Positions 19,693 to 28,695 of a stretch of DNA of 64,000 nt are shown one piece after another (positions within the stretch are counted from its first letter, which is position 1; every line of letters begins with the position of its first letter). The notes beneath the pieces are model-generated. The model made no database searches and had not been told where the DNA came from. It saw only the letters and a program-made list of their open reading frames with translations. The stretch spans positions 124,001 to 188,000 of the forward strand of contig NZ_LMGJ01000033.1 in NCBI RefSeq assembly GCF_001427385.1, in the 5' to 3' direction. The position numbers and the translations under genes are program-made. The stretch is from Mesorhizobium sp. Root157. GTDB taxonomy: Bacteria > Pseudomonadota > Alphaproteobacteria > Rhizobiales > Rhizobiaceae.

Positions 19693-22391
19693 CGCAGATC
19701 GTCCAGTTGTGGTCCCCCGGCCGGTATCGGCATGCGGATCGTAAACACCGCCCCCGAACGGTCGGTCCTGTTTTCCGCTGAAATGGTCCCGCCCATTGCG
19801 TCGATGAACCCACGACAGATCGACAGCCCAAGGCCGGTTCCTGCAAGCACATGGTCGGCCTTGCGAACGCGGTAGAATGTGTCGAACACATGCTCCAGAT
19901 CGGTTGACGGGATGCCGGGGCCTTCATCCAGCACCTGAAGGAAGAGGCAAGCGCTGTCGGCCCAGCCCTGGATCCGGATTTTCGAGCCGGACGGAGCGTA
20001 TTTGGCCGCATTGTCGAGCAGATTGAAAAGAACCTGCTCAAACAGAACCGGATCGATCTTCAACATCGGCAGATCGGCGGGAATGTCGACCGCGGTTTCA
20101 TGCCGAGCCAGAATTTTCGCGGCCCGCCGCAGAGCCGCCCCGACAATATCGCCGGCATAGTGCAACGACGCATTCGGTTTCATTGCACCCGATTCGATCC
20201 TGGTCATGTCGAGAAGGTTAGCGATGAAACGGTTCAGCCGCTCGGATTCGTCGACAATGGTGGAAAGAAGCTCCGCGCGATCCGGCTCAAGCAATGACTT
20301 TGAATAGTCCCCCAGCGCGCCGGCAGCACCCAGGATCGCCGCCAGGGGCGTCTTCAAATCGTGTGAAATCGATGTGAGTAGAGCAGAACGAAGCCGGTCG
20401 GCCTCCGTCGCAAGCCGCGCCTGATCGACATCCGCGACAAGCTGAACGCGTTCGATCGCCAGTGCCGCCTGATCTGCGAGTGCATCCAAGAGGCGTTGCT
20501 CTGCCGGCGTGAACAGCGGCCCCTGTCTGTCATTGTCAAGGCCGACGACCCCGATGGCGGTCCTGCCGGTCTTGAGTGGAAGGTAGAGGCGCTTTGCGCC
20601 GGGAAGCGTATCGGCACCGCGACCGGCGGGCCGGTCGTGTTCCCACGCCCAGCGCGCGGCCGCGATATCAGAGTCGATCAGAGTATCATCCGGGGGGAAG
20701 CCGGCCCTGACCGCGAGCGTGCCATCTTCGGGAAGAAGTATGACGACACGAACCTTGAGCATCGCGGCGATCTGGTGCGCCGTGGTCCAAAGCACATCGT
20801 CAAGCGTGCCTGTGCCGGCAAGTTTCTTTGAGAAAAGATAAAGGCTTTCCGTCGTGCGAACCCGCTGGCGAGCGGCGGCGGCCTGCTGCTGGACCCGCGC
20901 CGTCAAGTTACTGGCAATGACGGCGACACCCAGGAAAAACACAAATGCGATCACACTTTCAGGATCGCCCAGATCGAGGGTGTAGACAGGCGGCAAGAAG
21001 AAGAAGTTGTAGGCAAGCGCGCCGAGCACCGACGCAAACAGCGCCGGCCAGAGCCCCCCTGTGACCGCCGTCGCCAACACCGCCATGAGAAAGACCAGTG
21101 CGATGTTGCGCACGTCGAAAGTGCGAAAGAGAAGCGTGCTGAAAGCCAGCGCGACCCCGACATAAACCGCACCAAGCAGGTACGGCTGGGGTTGGAAGCG
21201 CCGAGGCGGAGCGAGAGCCAATCCGCGTGTCGCCGCCGCATCATGCTCATTGCCAGAGATGACATGGACGCTGATGTCACCGGCATAGCGGATCAGTTCA
21301 TGGGATACCGATCCTTCGAAGAATTCTCGCCAGCGCGATCTGCTGGGTTTGCCAATGATCACATGGCTATAATTGTTTGAGGCCGCGTAGCGCAGTATCT
21401 CCTTGGCGATGTCTTCCCCCGGCGACGTGATCGCGTCGCCACCGAGTTGCTGGGCCAGCCGCAGGCTTGCCGCCACCCGATCCTTGCCGACCTCTGACAA
21501 CCTCGCCGAACGAGGTGTTTCGACGTAGAGGGCCGCCCACGACGCCCGAAGCCGATCTGCCTGCCGCTTGGCGTAGCGGACAAGCGAAGCGCTGCGCGAT
21601 TGATCGTCGATGCATACCAACACCCGATCGCCCGCGGCCCAGGGACCTGGGATTGCATGGGCTTGCATGTGCCGGAGGAGTTGGTCGTCGACCCGCTGTG
21701 CCGTTCGCCGTAGCGCCAGTTCCCTGAGCGCCGTCAAATTGCCAGGCGAGAAATAGTTCTCGATGGCCTGTTTCGCGGTCTTCGGGAGATAGACCTTGCC
21801 CTCATGCAGACGCTGAATGAGGTCGTCGGGGGTCAGGTCCACGATCTCGATGTCGTCCGCGCGGTCGATGATGGAGTCGGGTACGGTTTCGCGGACTCGT
21901 ATGCGTGTAATTTGCGCTACGATATCGTTCAGGCTCTCGACATGCTGGATGTTGAGAGTTGTGTAGACGTCAATCCCCCGGTCGAGAAGTTCCACCACAT
22001 CGAGGTAGCGTTTGGGGTGCCGGCTTCCTGGCGCATTGGTGTGAGCCAACTCATCGACGAGGATGAGAGCGGGTTTGCGCGCGAGGATCGCGTCAAGGTC
22101 CATTTCGTCGAGTGCGCGTCCCTTGTAGTCCACCTTGTAGCGAGGAACGATCTCGAAGCCTTCCAGAAGCGCTTGCGTTTCCTTGCGGCCGTGGGTCTCG
22201 ACGACACCGATGGCAACGTCGACGCCATCGGCCTTACGAGCCCGGCCGGCGGTGAGCATCTCGTATGTCTTGCCGACGCCCGGAGCAGCGCCAAGGAAGA
22301 TCTTCAGGCGACCGCGAGTCTCCCGCTTGGCGTTCTCCAGAAGGGCTTCCGGGGACGGCCTGTTTTCGGTCCTGAGATCGTCTTCCGTCAT
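19689..22391 (-). CDS. kdpD: KdpD sensor histidine kinase
   Basis: Potassium and osmotic sensor kinase, 900 residues (E. coli 894). Domains in order are the N-terminal KdpD domain with Walker A GAAPGVGKTYEML, a universal-stress-like domain, four membrane helices around 400-500, a GAF domain, then the kinase with H-box SISHDLKTPLAAILGAAGAL and the ATPase boxes DNAAKYAPSGSKI and GTGLGLSICRGFIDAMGG. It is encoded 68 bases downstream of kdpC, in the same direction. All regulatory motifs look intact. Confidence 0.96.
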   Translation of the reverse strand: MTEDDLRTENRPSPEALLENAKRETRGRLKIFLGAAPGVGKTYEMLTAGRARKADGVDVAIGVVETHGRKETQALLEGFEIVPRYKVDYKGRALDEMDLDAILARKPALILVDELAHTNAPGSRHPKRYLDVVELLDRGIDVYTTLNIQHVESLNDIVAQITRIRVRETVPDSIIDRADDIEIVDLTPDDLIQRLHEGKVYLPKTAKQAIENYFSPGNLTALRELALRRTAQRVDDQLLRHMQAHAIPGPWAAGDRVLVCIDDQSRSASLVRYAKRQADRLRASWAALYVETPRSARLSEVGKDRVAASLRLAQQLGGDAITSPGEDIAKEILRYAASNNYSHVIIGKPSRSRWREFFEGSVSHELIRYAGDISVHVISGNEHDAAATRGLALAPPRRFQPQPYLLGAVYVGVALAFSTLLFRTFDVRNIALVFLMAVLATAVTGGLWPALFASVLGALAYNFFFLPPVYTLDLGDPESVIAFVFFLGVAVIASNLTARVQQQAAAARQRVRTTESLYLFSKKLAGTGTLDDVLWTTAHQIAAMLKVRVVILLPEDGTLAVRAGFPPDDTLIDSDIAAARWAWEHDRPAGRGADTLPGAKRLYLPLKTGRTAIGVVGLDNDRQGPLFTPAEQRLLDALADQAALAIERVQLVADVDQARLATEADRLRSALLTSISHDLKTPLAAILGAAGALGDYSKSLLEPDRAELLSTIVDESERLNRFIANLLDMTRIESGAMKPNASLHYAGDIVGAALRRAAKILARHETAVDIPADLPMLKIDPVLFEQVLFNLLDNAAKYAPSGSKIRIQGWADSACLFLQVLDEGPGIPSTDLEHVFDTFYRVRKADHVLAGTGLGLSICRGFIDAMGGTISAENRTDRSGAVFTIRMPIPAGGPQLDDLR

Positions 22392-22459
22392 CGGCCCTTC
22401 TTTTCGCCATCAGGCTGCCCGGCCCAATATATACATATAAGGGAGCTTCGGCCGCTGTT

Positions 22460-23029
22460 TTACTGCGAGCCAGCAGCATCAAGCGCCAGGTTCAGGCTAA
22501 GGACATTGACAACGGCCTCGCCGATGAAACCAAGCTGGCCGGTCTCGATGTGGCTGTCGATCAAGGCCTTGACGGCGGCCTCGTCCATGCCTCGGGCGGT
22601 CGCCACCCGCGGCACTTGGAAATAGGCGGCTTCGGGGGAAATGTGCGGATCGAGGCCACTGCCGGAGGCAGTGACCAAATCCATAGGCACGGCCGCCTGC
22701 GGATTTTCTGACCGCAGCGCCGCGGCATCCGCCTTGATCCGCTCGATCAGCTTTGGGTTGGTGGGGCCGAGATTGGAGCCGCTTGAATTGGCCGCGTCGT
22801 AACCTTCGCCGGCTGCCGAAGGGCGCCCATGGAAATAGCGGTCGCTCGTGAAAGCCTGTCCGATAAGCTCCGAGCCGATCACTCGGCCGCTCCTCTCGAT
22901 CAGGCTGCCGTTGGCCTGATGCGGGAAAAAGACCTGGGCAATGCCTGTCGTGCCGAGCGGATAGATCACGCCGGTGATAATGGTGAAAGCGACGATCAGG
23001 ACGATCGCGGGCTGGAGTTGCTTCAACAT
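22460..23029 (-). CDS. kdpC: Potassium-transporting ATPase subunit KdpC
   Basis: The 189-residue KdpC subunit has a single N-terminal membrane helix ([20 protein letters not shown]) and a periplasmic domain. Family motifs are [21 protein letters not shown], then [27 protein letters not shown] and [15 protein letters not shown]-like sequence near the end ([17 protein letters not shown]). It stabilises the KdpFABC complex and helps potassium reach the channel-like subunit. It is 12 bases from kdpB. Confidence 0.96.
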   Translation of the reverse strand: MLKQLQPAIVLIVAFTIITGVIYPLGTTGIAQVFFPHQANGSLIERSGRVIGSELIGQAFTSDRYFHGRPSAAGEGYDAANSSGSNLGPTNPKLIERIKADAAALRSENPQAAVPMDLVTASGSGLDPHISPEAAYFQVPRVATARGMDEAAVKALIDSHIETGQLGFIGEAVVNVLSLNLALDAAGSQ

Positions 23030-23041
23030 TTTTAGACTCCT

Positions 23042-25114
23042 TTACGCCAGGCCAAGGCTGGTGACGGCCATGTCGATGGCCTTGATGCCGATGAAAGGAA
23101 CGATCACCCCGCCAAGGCCGTAGACGAGGAGGTTGCGCGATAGCAGCGCGCCTGCGCCGATCGCGCGATACTTCACGCCCCTGAGCGACAGCGGGATCAA
23201 GGCCACGATGATCAGCGCATTGAAGATGATTGCCGACAGGATGGCACTTTGAGGCGTTGACAGCCCCATGACGTTGAGCGCCCCGAGTTGCGGGTAGAAG
23301 GCCAAGAACATCGCCGGGATGATGGCGAAATATTTGGCGACGTCGTTGGCGATGGAGAAGGTCGTCAGTGCGCCCCGCGTCATCAGGAGTTGCTTGCCGA
23401 TTTCGACGATCTCGATGAGCTTGGTCGGGTCGGAATCGAGGTCGATCATGTTGCCGGCCTCGCGGGCCGCCACCGTGCCGGTGTTCATGGCCACGCCGAC
23501 GTCGGCCTGGGCGAGCGCCGGCGCATCGTTGGTGCCGTCACCGCACATCGCCACCAGTTTGCCCTTGGCCTGTTCCTCGCGGATAAGCGACAGCTTGTTC
23601 TCGGGTGTGGCCTGCGCGAGGAAATCGTCGACACCCGCCTCGGCGGCAATCGCGGCCGCCGTCATCGGGTTGTCGCCGGTGATCATCACGGTGCGGATGC
23701 CCATGCGGCGCAATTCCGAGAAACGCTCCCTGATCCCTCCCTTGACGATATCCTTCAGGTGGACGACGCCGAGCAGCCTGCCATCCTTGACCACGGCAAG
23801 CGGCGTGCCGCCGGACTTCGCGATCTCGTCGGCGATCGACTGGATCTCGCGTGCGGTTTCGCCGCTGGCGCGCGTGCTTGCGGCTGCCGTCGTCGCCAGG
23901 TCGACATGCTTGAGCACTGCATCGACGGCGCCCTTGCGAATGCTGGAGCCATCGAAATCCACGCCGCTCATGCGGCTTTGAGCCGTGAACGGAACGAATG
24001 CAGCGTGCAGGCTCACCATGTCACGGGCGCGGATGCCGTATTTCTCCTTGGCAAGTACCACGATGGAGCGGCCCTCCGGCGTTTCGTCTGCGAGAGACGC
24101 CAGTTGTGCAGCGTCCGCCAATTGCTGCTCGGTAACACCGCGCACGGGCCGCAACTCGGTCGCCTGGCGGTTGCCCAGCGTAATCGTGCCGGTCTTGTCG
24201 AGCAGCAAGGTATCGACGTCACCGGCGGCTTCGACGGCGCGGCCAGACATAGCAAGCACGTTGAAGCGCACCAGCCGATCCATGCCGGCGATGCCGATAG
24301 CCGACAGCAACGCGCCGATGGTGGTCGGAATCAGGGTCACGAACAGCGCGACGAGCACGATGACGGGAATGTAGCCGCCGGCATAGGTCGCGAAGCTCGG
24401 AATAGATACCACGGCGAACACGAAGATCAGCGTCATGCCGGCCAGCAGTATGTTCAACGCGATCTCGTTCGGCGTTTTCTGGCGCTCCGCTCCTTCGACG
24501 AGCGCGATCATGCGGTCGATGAAGGTCGATCCCGTCGCCGCCGTGATGCGGACCCGTATCCAGTCGGAGAGAACCTGCGTGCCGCCGGTGACGGCCGACC
24601 GATCGCCGCCCGATTCGCGGATGACCGGCGCGGATTCGCCCGTAATCGCCGCCTCGTTCACGGACGCGATACCCTCGATGACCTCGCCGTCCGAGGGGAT
24701 GACGTCGCCTGCTTCGACTAGGACGACATCGCCGACCTTCAGGCTATTGCCCGGCACCGATCTGTAGTCCGCACGATCGTCACCACTGAGCAACTTGGCC
24801 TGGGTTTCGGCGCGGGTGCGCCTGAGCGAATCTGCCTGCGCCTTACCCCGGCCTTCGGCAACGGCTTCGGCGAAATTGGCGAACAACACCGTGAACCAGA
24901 GCCAGATCACGATCTGCAACGAAAAGCCGAGGTTCTCAGCTCCGCTCGCCAGGTCCTTGATGAGCAAAACGGTGGTCAGAGCCGAGACAACGGCGACAAC
25001 GAACATCACCGGGTTCTTGGCAAGGCTACGTGGATCGAGCTTGCGGAAGGCGTCGCCGACCGCGGGCACGAGGATGCGAGCGTCGAGAATGCTCGTGGAT
25101 TGCAACTGGCTCAT
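23042..25114 (-). CDS. kdpB: Potassium-transporting ATPase ATP-binding subunit KdpB
   Basis: The P-type ATPase subunit of the KdpFABC potassium pump, 690 residues (E. coli 682). The phosphorylated aspartate is Asp306 in [10 protein letters not shown]. The TGES motif of the actuator domain ([10 protein letters not shown]), the hinge [22 protein letters not shown] and the inhibitory-serine TGES segment are all present. It couples ATP hydrolysis to potassium movement through KdpA. Confidence 0.98.
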   Translation of the reverse strand: MSQLQSTSILDARILVPAVGDAFRKLDPRSLAKNPVMFVVAVVSALTTVLLIKDLASGAENLGFSLQIVIWLWFTVLFANFAEAVAEGRGKAQADSLRRTRAETQAKLLSGDDRADYRSVPGNSLKVGDVVLVEAGDVIPSDGEVIEGIASVNEAAITGESAPVIRESGGDRSAVTGGTQVLSDWIRVRITAATGSTFIDRMIALVEGAERQKTPNEIALNILLAGMTLIFVFAVVSIPSFATYAGGYIPVIVLVALFVTLIPTTIGALLSAIGIAGMDRLVRFNVLAMSGRAVEAAGDVDTLLLDKTGTITLGNRQATELRPVRGVTEQQLADAAQLASLADETPEGRSIVVLAKEKYGIRARDMVSLHAAFVPFTAQSRMSGVDFDGSSIRKGAVDAVLKHVDLATTAAASTRASGETAREIQSIADEIAKSGGTPLAVVKDGRLLGVVHLKDIVKGGIRERFSELRRMGIRTVMITGDNPMTAAAIAAEAGVDDFLAQATPENKLSLIREEQAKGKLVAMCGDGTNDAPALAQADVGVAMNTGTVAAREAGNMIDLDSDPTKLIEIVEIGKQLLMTRGALTTFSIANDVAKYFAIIPAMFLAFYPQLGALNVMGLSTPQSAILSAIIFNALIIVALIPLSLRGVKYRAIGAGALLSRNLLVYGLGGVIVPFIGIKAIDMAVTSLGLA

Positions 25115-25141
25115 GGGAGACTCCAGCTTTGATTTTCTGTG

Positions 25142-26845
25142 TCAGAAGGTCTGGCCTTGAACCATCGCCAGATGTTCGACGATGGGTCCGAGCGCGAGAG
25201 CCGGGAAATATTCCAGTCCACCCACGATCACGATGACGCCGAGCAAAAGGCCGACGAACAGGGGGCCGTGCGTCGGAAACGTGCCGGCCGATTCCGGTGC
25301 CGCTTTCTTCGTGACAAGGGAGCCGGCCATCGCCATGATCGGAACGATCATCAGGAAGCGTCCGACCAGCATCGCTATACCCAAGGTGATGTTGTACCAG
25401 GGCGTGTTCGCCGACAGGCCGGCAAAGGCCGAGCCATTGTTGGCCGTCGCCGAGACGTAAGCGTAGAGCGCTTCGGAAAAGCCGTGAGGACCGGGATTGG
25501 CCATCGACGCCACGCCCGTGGGAAGCACGACGGCAAACGCGGTGAAGCCGAGCATGGAGAGCGGCAGGATCAAGAGGGCGAGCATCGCCATCTTGACTTC
25601 CTTTGCCTCGATCTTCTTGCCGAGATATTCCGGCGTGCGCCCCACCATCAGTCCGGCGACGAAGATCGAAACGACCACGAACAGCAGCATCCCGTAGAGG
25701 CCCGCGCCGACGCCGCCGATGACGATCTCGCCCAGCATCATGTTGACCAGCGGAACCATGCCGCCGAGCGCCATGAAGCTGTCGTGCATCGCATTGACCG
25801 CGCCGCAGGATGCCGCCGTCGTGATGACGGCGAAGAGTGCAGAAAGGGCAATGCCGAAGCGGGTTTCCTTGCCCTCCATGTTGCCGCCTTCGATACCGAG
25901 CGCATGGACAAGCGGATTGCCGGCTGCTTCCGCCCAATAACAGACCGCGACGCCAACGACGAACAGGATGCCCATTGCAGCAAAGATCGCCCAGCCTTGG
26001 CGCTGATTGCCGACCATTCGGCCGAATACATTGGTCAGTGCGGCGCCGATGGCGAAGATCGAGACCATGTGGATGAGATTGGTCAGCGCCGTAGGGTTCT
26101 CGAACGGGTGAGCCGCATTGGCATTGAAGAAGCCGCCGCCATTGGTGCCGAGATGCTTGATCATCATCTGCGCGGCGACCGGCCCCTGGGCGATGGTCTG
26201 CTGCGCCCCTTCGAGCGTCGTTGCGACGCGATAGGGATTGAGGTTTTGAGGCACGCCCTGCCAGACAAGGACGATTGTGCCGACAACGCAGACAGGTAGC
26301 AGGATGTAGAAGACCGTGCGGGTCAGGTCGACCCAGAAGTTGCCGAGGGTGTTGACCGACTTGCGGGAAAACGCCCGGATCAACGCCACGGCTATCCCGA
26401 TGCCCGATGCGGCTGAGACGAAGTTCTGCACCGTCAATCCGGCCATCTGGGTCAGATACAACATGGTGCTTTCGCCGCCGTAGGATTGCCAGTTGGTGTT
26501 GGTGACGAAGCTTACAGCGGTGTTGAACGCCAACTCCGGCGGCACGGCGCCCACACCTGCAGGATTGAGCGGCAAGATTCCCTGCAAGCGCTGGAGGAAA
26601 TACAAGAGCACCACCCCGGCAAGGCTGAAGAACAGCAGCGCCGCCGTGTAGACGGTCCAATGCTGCTCCTCCGTCTCGCTCGTGCCGGCGATGCGGTAAA
26701 GGCCGCGCTCGATTGGAGCAAAGATCGGCGACAGCAAGGTGCGTTCGCCGTTGAAGACGCGCGTCATGTAGCCGCCAAGCGGCCTCACGAGGAGAATGAT
26801 GATCCCGCAGAAGACGAGGATCTGTATCCATCCGTTAAGGGTCAT
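25142..26845 (-). CDS. kdpA: Potassium-transporting ATPase potassium-binding subunit KdpA
   Basis: The 567-residue channel-like subunit (E. coli 557) related to Trk/Ktr proteins. It has about ten membrane helices and four repeated selectivity-filter loops, of which [40 protein letters not shown] and [12 protein letters not shown] are visible. The four filters together set the high potassium affinity. The ATG at 26845 follows kdpF by 33 bases. kdpB starts 27 bases after its stop. Confidence 0.98.
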   Translation of the reverse strand: MTLNGWIQILVFCGIIILLVRPLGGYMTRVFNGERTLLSPIFAPIERGLYRIAGTSETEEQHWTVYTAALLFFSLAGVVLLYFLQRLQGILPLNPAGVGAVPPELAFNTAVSFVTNTNWQSYGGESTMLYLTQMAGLTVQNFVSAASGIGIAVALIRAFSRKSVNTLGNFWVDLTRTVFYILLPVCVVGTIVLVWQGVPQNLNPYRVATTLEGAQQTIAQGPVAAQMMIKHLGTNGGGFFNANAAHPFENPTALTNLIHMVSIFAIGAALTNVFGRMVGNQRQGWAIFAAMGILFVVGVAVCYWAEAAGNPLVHALGIEGGNMEGKETRFGIALSALFAVITTAASCGAVNAMHDSFMALGGMVPLVNMMLGEIVIGGVGAGLYGMLLFVVVSIFVAGLMVGRTPEYLGKKIEAKEVKMAMLALLILPLSMLGFTAFAVVLPTGVASMANPGPHGFSEALYAYVSATANNGSAFAGLSANTPWYNITLGIAMLVGRFLMIVPIMAMAGSLVTKKAAPESAGTFPTHGPLFVGLLLGVIVIVGGLEYFPALALGPIVEHLAMVQGQTF

Positions 26846-26878
26846 TGGCTGAGCTTTCCGAGCTGCGGGCTTCTGCGA

Positions 26879-26968
26879 TCAGAAGTGTTCGGGACGAACG
26901 AGAGCGTAGGTCAGGTAGAGGAGCAGAAAGACAGCAACGACACCGCCAAGAGCGTATTCAAAAAGCAT
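26879..26968 (-). CDS. kdpF: KdpF, small subunit of the potassium pump
   Basis: A 29-residue single-helix peptide, MLFEYALGGVVAVFLLLYLT then YALVRPEHF, ending in the family signature RPE-F. AGGAGAA lies just upstream of the ATG. KdpF binds at the KdpA-KdpB interface and stabilises the complex. Confidence 0.93.
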   Translation of the reverse strand: MLFEYALGGVVAVFLLLYLTYALVRPEHF

Positions 26969-26985
26969 CGTTCTTCTCCTGTGTT

Positions 26986-27066
26986 CTAAAGAATGTCGCA
27001 GGCCCGGATGTAGACAAATGACAGCGCGAAAAACGCGGCGGCTATACCAAGAACGACGACATCCAT
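26986..27066 (-). CDS. 26-residue membrane peptide preceding kdpF
   Basis: An ATG at 27066 opens a 26-codon frame, MDVVVLGIAAAFFALSFVYI then RACDIL, one hydrophobic helix with an acidic start and a Cys-Asp end. AGAAAGAAGTGG lies upstream, and the stop is 17 bases before the kdpF start. I recall similar ~25-residue frames (hydrophobic, ending A-C-D/E-x-L) ahead of kdpF in other proteobacteria, usually unannotated. It may be a further small subunit or a leader peptide for the operon. Confidence 0.65.
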   Translation of the reverse strand: MDVVVLGIAAAFFALSFVYIRACDIL

Positions 27067-27365
27067 GGCTGTGGCTCCACTTCTTTCTCTCGACCGGAAC
27101 GCCGCGTTTTCCTGCGTGCCAGGACGCAACCGCATCCCATTCGGACGTCATGCCGACAGATCGAAATCTGACGTGAATATGGGGCGGAACCGCATAAAGG
27201 TTCGAGAGGAACCGGAGCGGAAAGAAATAGGAATCTCATAGGGATTTCAGGCCAGCGCCGGCCTGCACGGCCGAGAACTGGTCCACATAAAGCGTCAAGT
27301 CGGGACCAACCGCTTGGAAAGCGTGTCCGGCACGGTTTGGGTCGTCCGCTTGGGCAGGCTGAGCC
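27067..27365. other. Intergenic region upstream of the kdp operon
   Basis: This 299-base region lies between the rhaI stop and the first kdp peptide and should carry the KdpE-controlled promoter on the minus strand. I see no clear terminator for rhaI and no KdpE box I can name. A minus-strand open frame crosses it into rhaI in another register, with no ribosome site. Confidence 0.45.
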
Positions 27366-28658
27366 TTAGACGATCCCGCCGCTGCTACCAGAGACCGCAG
27401 GGCGCTCGTCCGCCACCTTGGCGCGATAGTCTGCGGCACGGTAGGCGGAGACCGGGTCGATTACCCCACCAGCGCGCAGGCGCGCCATGGCAAGGATCGG
27501 CTCGACATCGGTGCGGTAGGCGACTTTCAACGTCTGGGTCGCCATCAGGGCGTCATTGCTATCCTGGAAACCTTCGAGGGCTTTGCGATCGACCAGCAGG
27601 GCTTGGGCATAGGCACGCTGCACTTCGACCGCCGACAGCATGAGGCTTTCGATAGGATCGGTGACGTTATGGCTCTGGTCGAGCATATGGGCTGGATTGA
27701 AGCCCTTGGCGCCATTGATCTCGGCATCGACGAGTTCGTTGAAGACCAGGAACAGGCGGTAGGGATCGATCGAACCGGCGTCGAGATCGTCGTCGCCATA
27801 TTTCGAATCGTTGAAGTGGAATCCGCCAAGCTTGCCGAACTGGATCAGCCGCGACACGATCATCTCGATGTTGACGTTGGGCGCATGGTGGCCGAGATCG
27901 ACGAGGCAGAACGCCTTTTCGCCCAGCTCGCGGGCAATGATGTAGTTGGTGCCCCAGTCCTGAACCACGGTGGAATAGAAGGCCGGCTCATACATCTTGT
28001 GCTCGGTGAACAGCCTCCAGTCGTCAGGAAGCCCACGATAGATGTCGCGCATCGCTTCGAGGTAACGCTCGAAGGCGCGTGCGAAATTGACCTGTCCGGG
28101 GAAGTTCGAGCCATCGCCGATCCATACGGTGAGGGCCTTGGAGCCGATCTCGCGGCCGATTTCGATGCATTCGAGATTGTGGTCGACGGCCTGTCGGCGC
28201 GTGCCGGCATCGGCGTGGCTGAGCGAGCCGAACTTGTAGGATCGCTTTTGGTCAACGGCGTCGGAAAAGGTGTTGGAATTCATCGCGTCGAAGCCGAGGC
28301 CAAAACGTGAGGCGGCCTGCTTCAGCCGTTTCGGGTCCGCCTTATCCCACGGAATATGCAGCGACACGCTGGGCGTCGCCTGGGTGAGTTGCTGAATGAC
28401 TGCGCAGTCTTCGATCTTGTCGAAGATGTCGCGCGGCTCTCCCGGACCAGGAAAGCGGGCAAAGCGCGTACCGCCGGTGCCGACGCCCCAGGATGGGATG
28501 GCGACGTGGAAAGCCGCGACCTTGTCGCAAATGGCGTCGATGGCAATGCCGCGCCGGTCCAGCCGCTCGCCAAGGGTTTCGTAGTCACAGCGCAGATCCG
28601 CCTCGCGCGCAGCATTGTCTTTTTCAACGACATTGGCCGGGATGATCTGTTCGCCCAT
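27366..28658 (-). CDS. rhaI: L-rhamnose isomerase (rhizobial/Pseudomonas type)
   Basis: Converts L-rhamnose to L-rhamnulose. The 430-residue protein belongs to the xylose-isomerase-like TIM-barrel group found in rhizobia and Pseudomonas stutzeri and not to the E. coli RhaA group. Metal and substrate residues occur in AFHVAIPSWGVGTGGTRFARF, LTVWIGDGSNFPGQ, TEHKMYEPAFY, CLVDLGHHAPNVNIE and GGFHFNDSKYGDDDLDAGSI. The start at 28658 has a strong GGAGGAAGG site. It lies 37 bases after rhaD in the same minus-strand operon, which diverges from rhaRSTPQUK. Confidence 0.95.
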   Translation of the reverse strand: MGEQIIPANVVEKDNAAREADLRCDYETLGERLDRRGIAIDAICDKVAAFHVAIPSWGVGTGGTRFARFPGPGEPRDIFDKIEDCAVIQQLTQATPSVSLHIPWDKADPKRLKQAASRFGLGFDAMNSNTFSDAVDQKRSYKFGSLSHADAGTRRQAVDHNLECIEIGREIGSKALTVWIGDGSNFPGQVNFARAFERYLEAMRDIYRGLPDDWRLFTEHKMYEPAFYSTVVQDWGTNYIIARELGEKAFCLVDLGHHAPNVNIEMIVSRLIQFGKLGGFHFNDSKYGDDDLDAGSIDPYRLFLVFNELVDAEINGAKGFNPAHMLDQSHNVTDPIESLMLSAVEVQRAYAQALLVDRKALEGFQDSNDALMATQTLKVAYRTDVEPILAMARLRAGGVIDPVSAYRAADYRAKVADERPAVSGSSGGIV

Positions 28659-28695
28659 CTGCCTTCCTCCCGTCAGTTTGTTCTAGGGTCACGCC

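Noticed and set aside
25026-26831. A 601-codon minus-strand frame overlapping kdpA in another register
   Set aside because: kdpA is unambiguous, and the alternative frame is Arg/His-rich nonsense.
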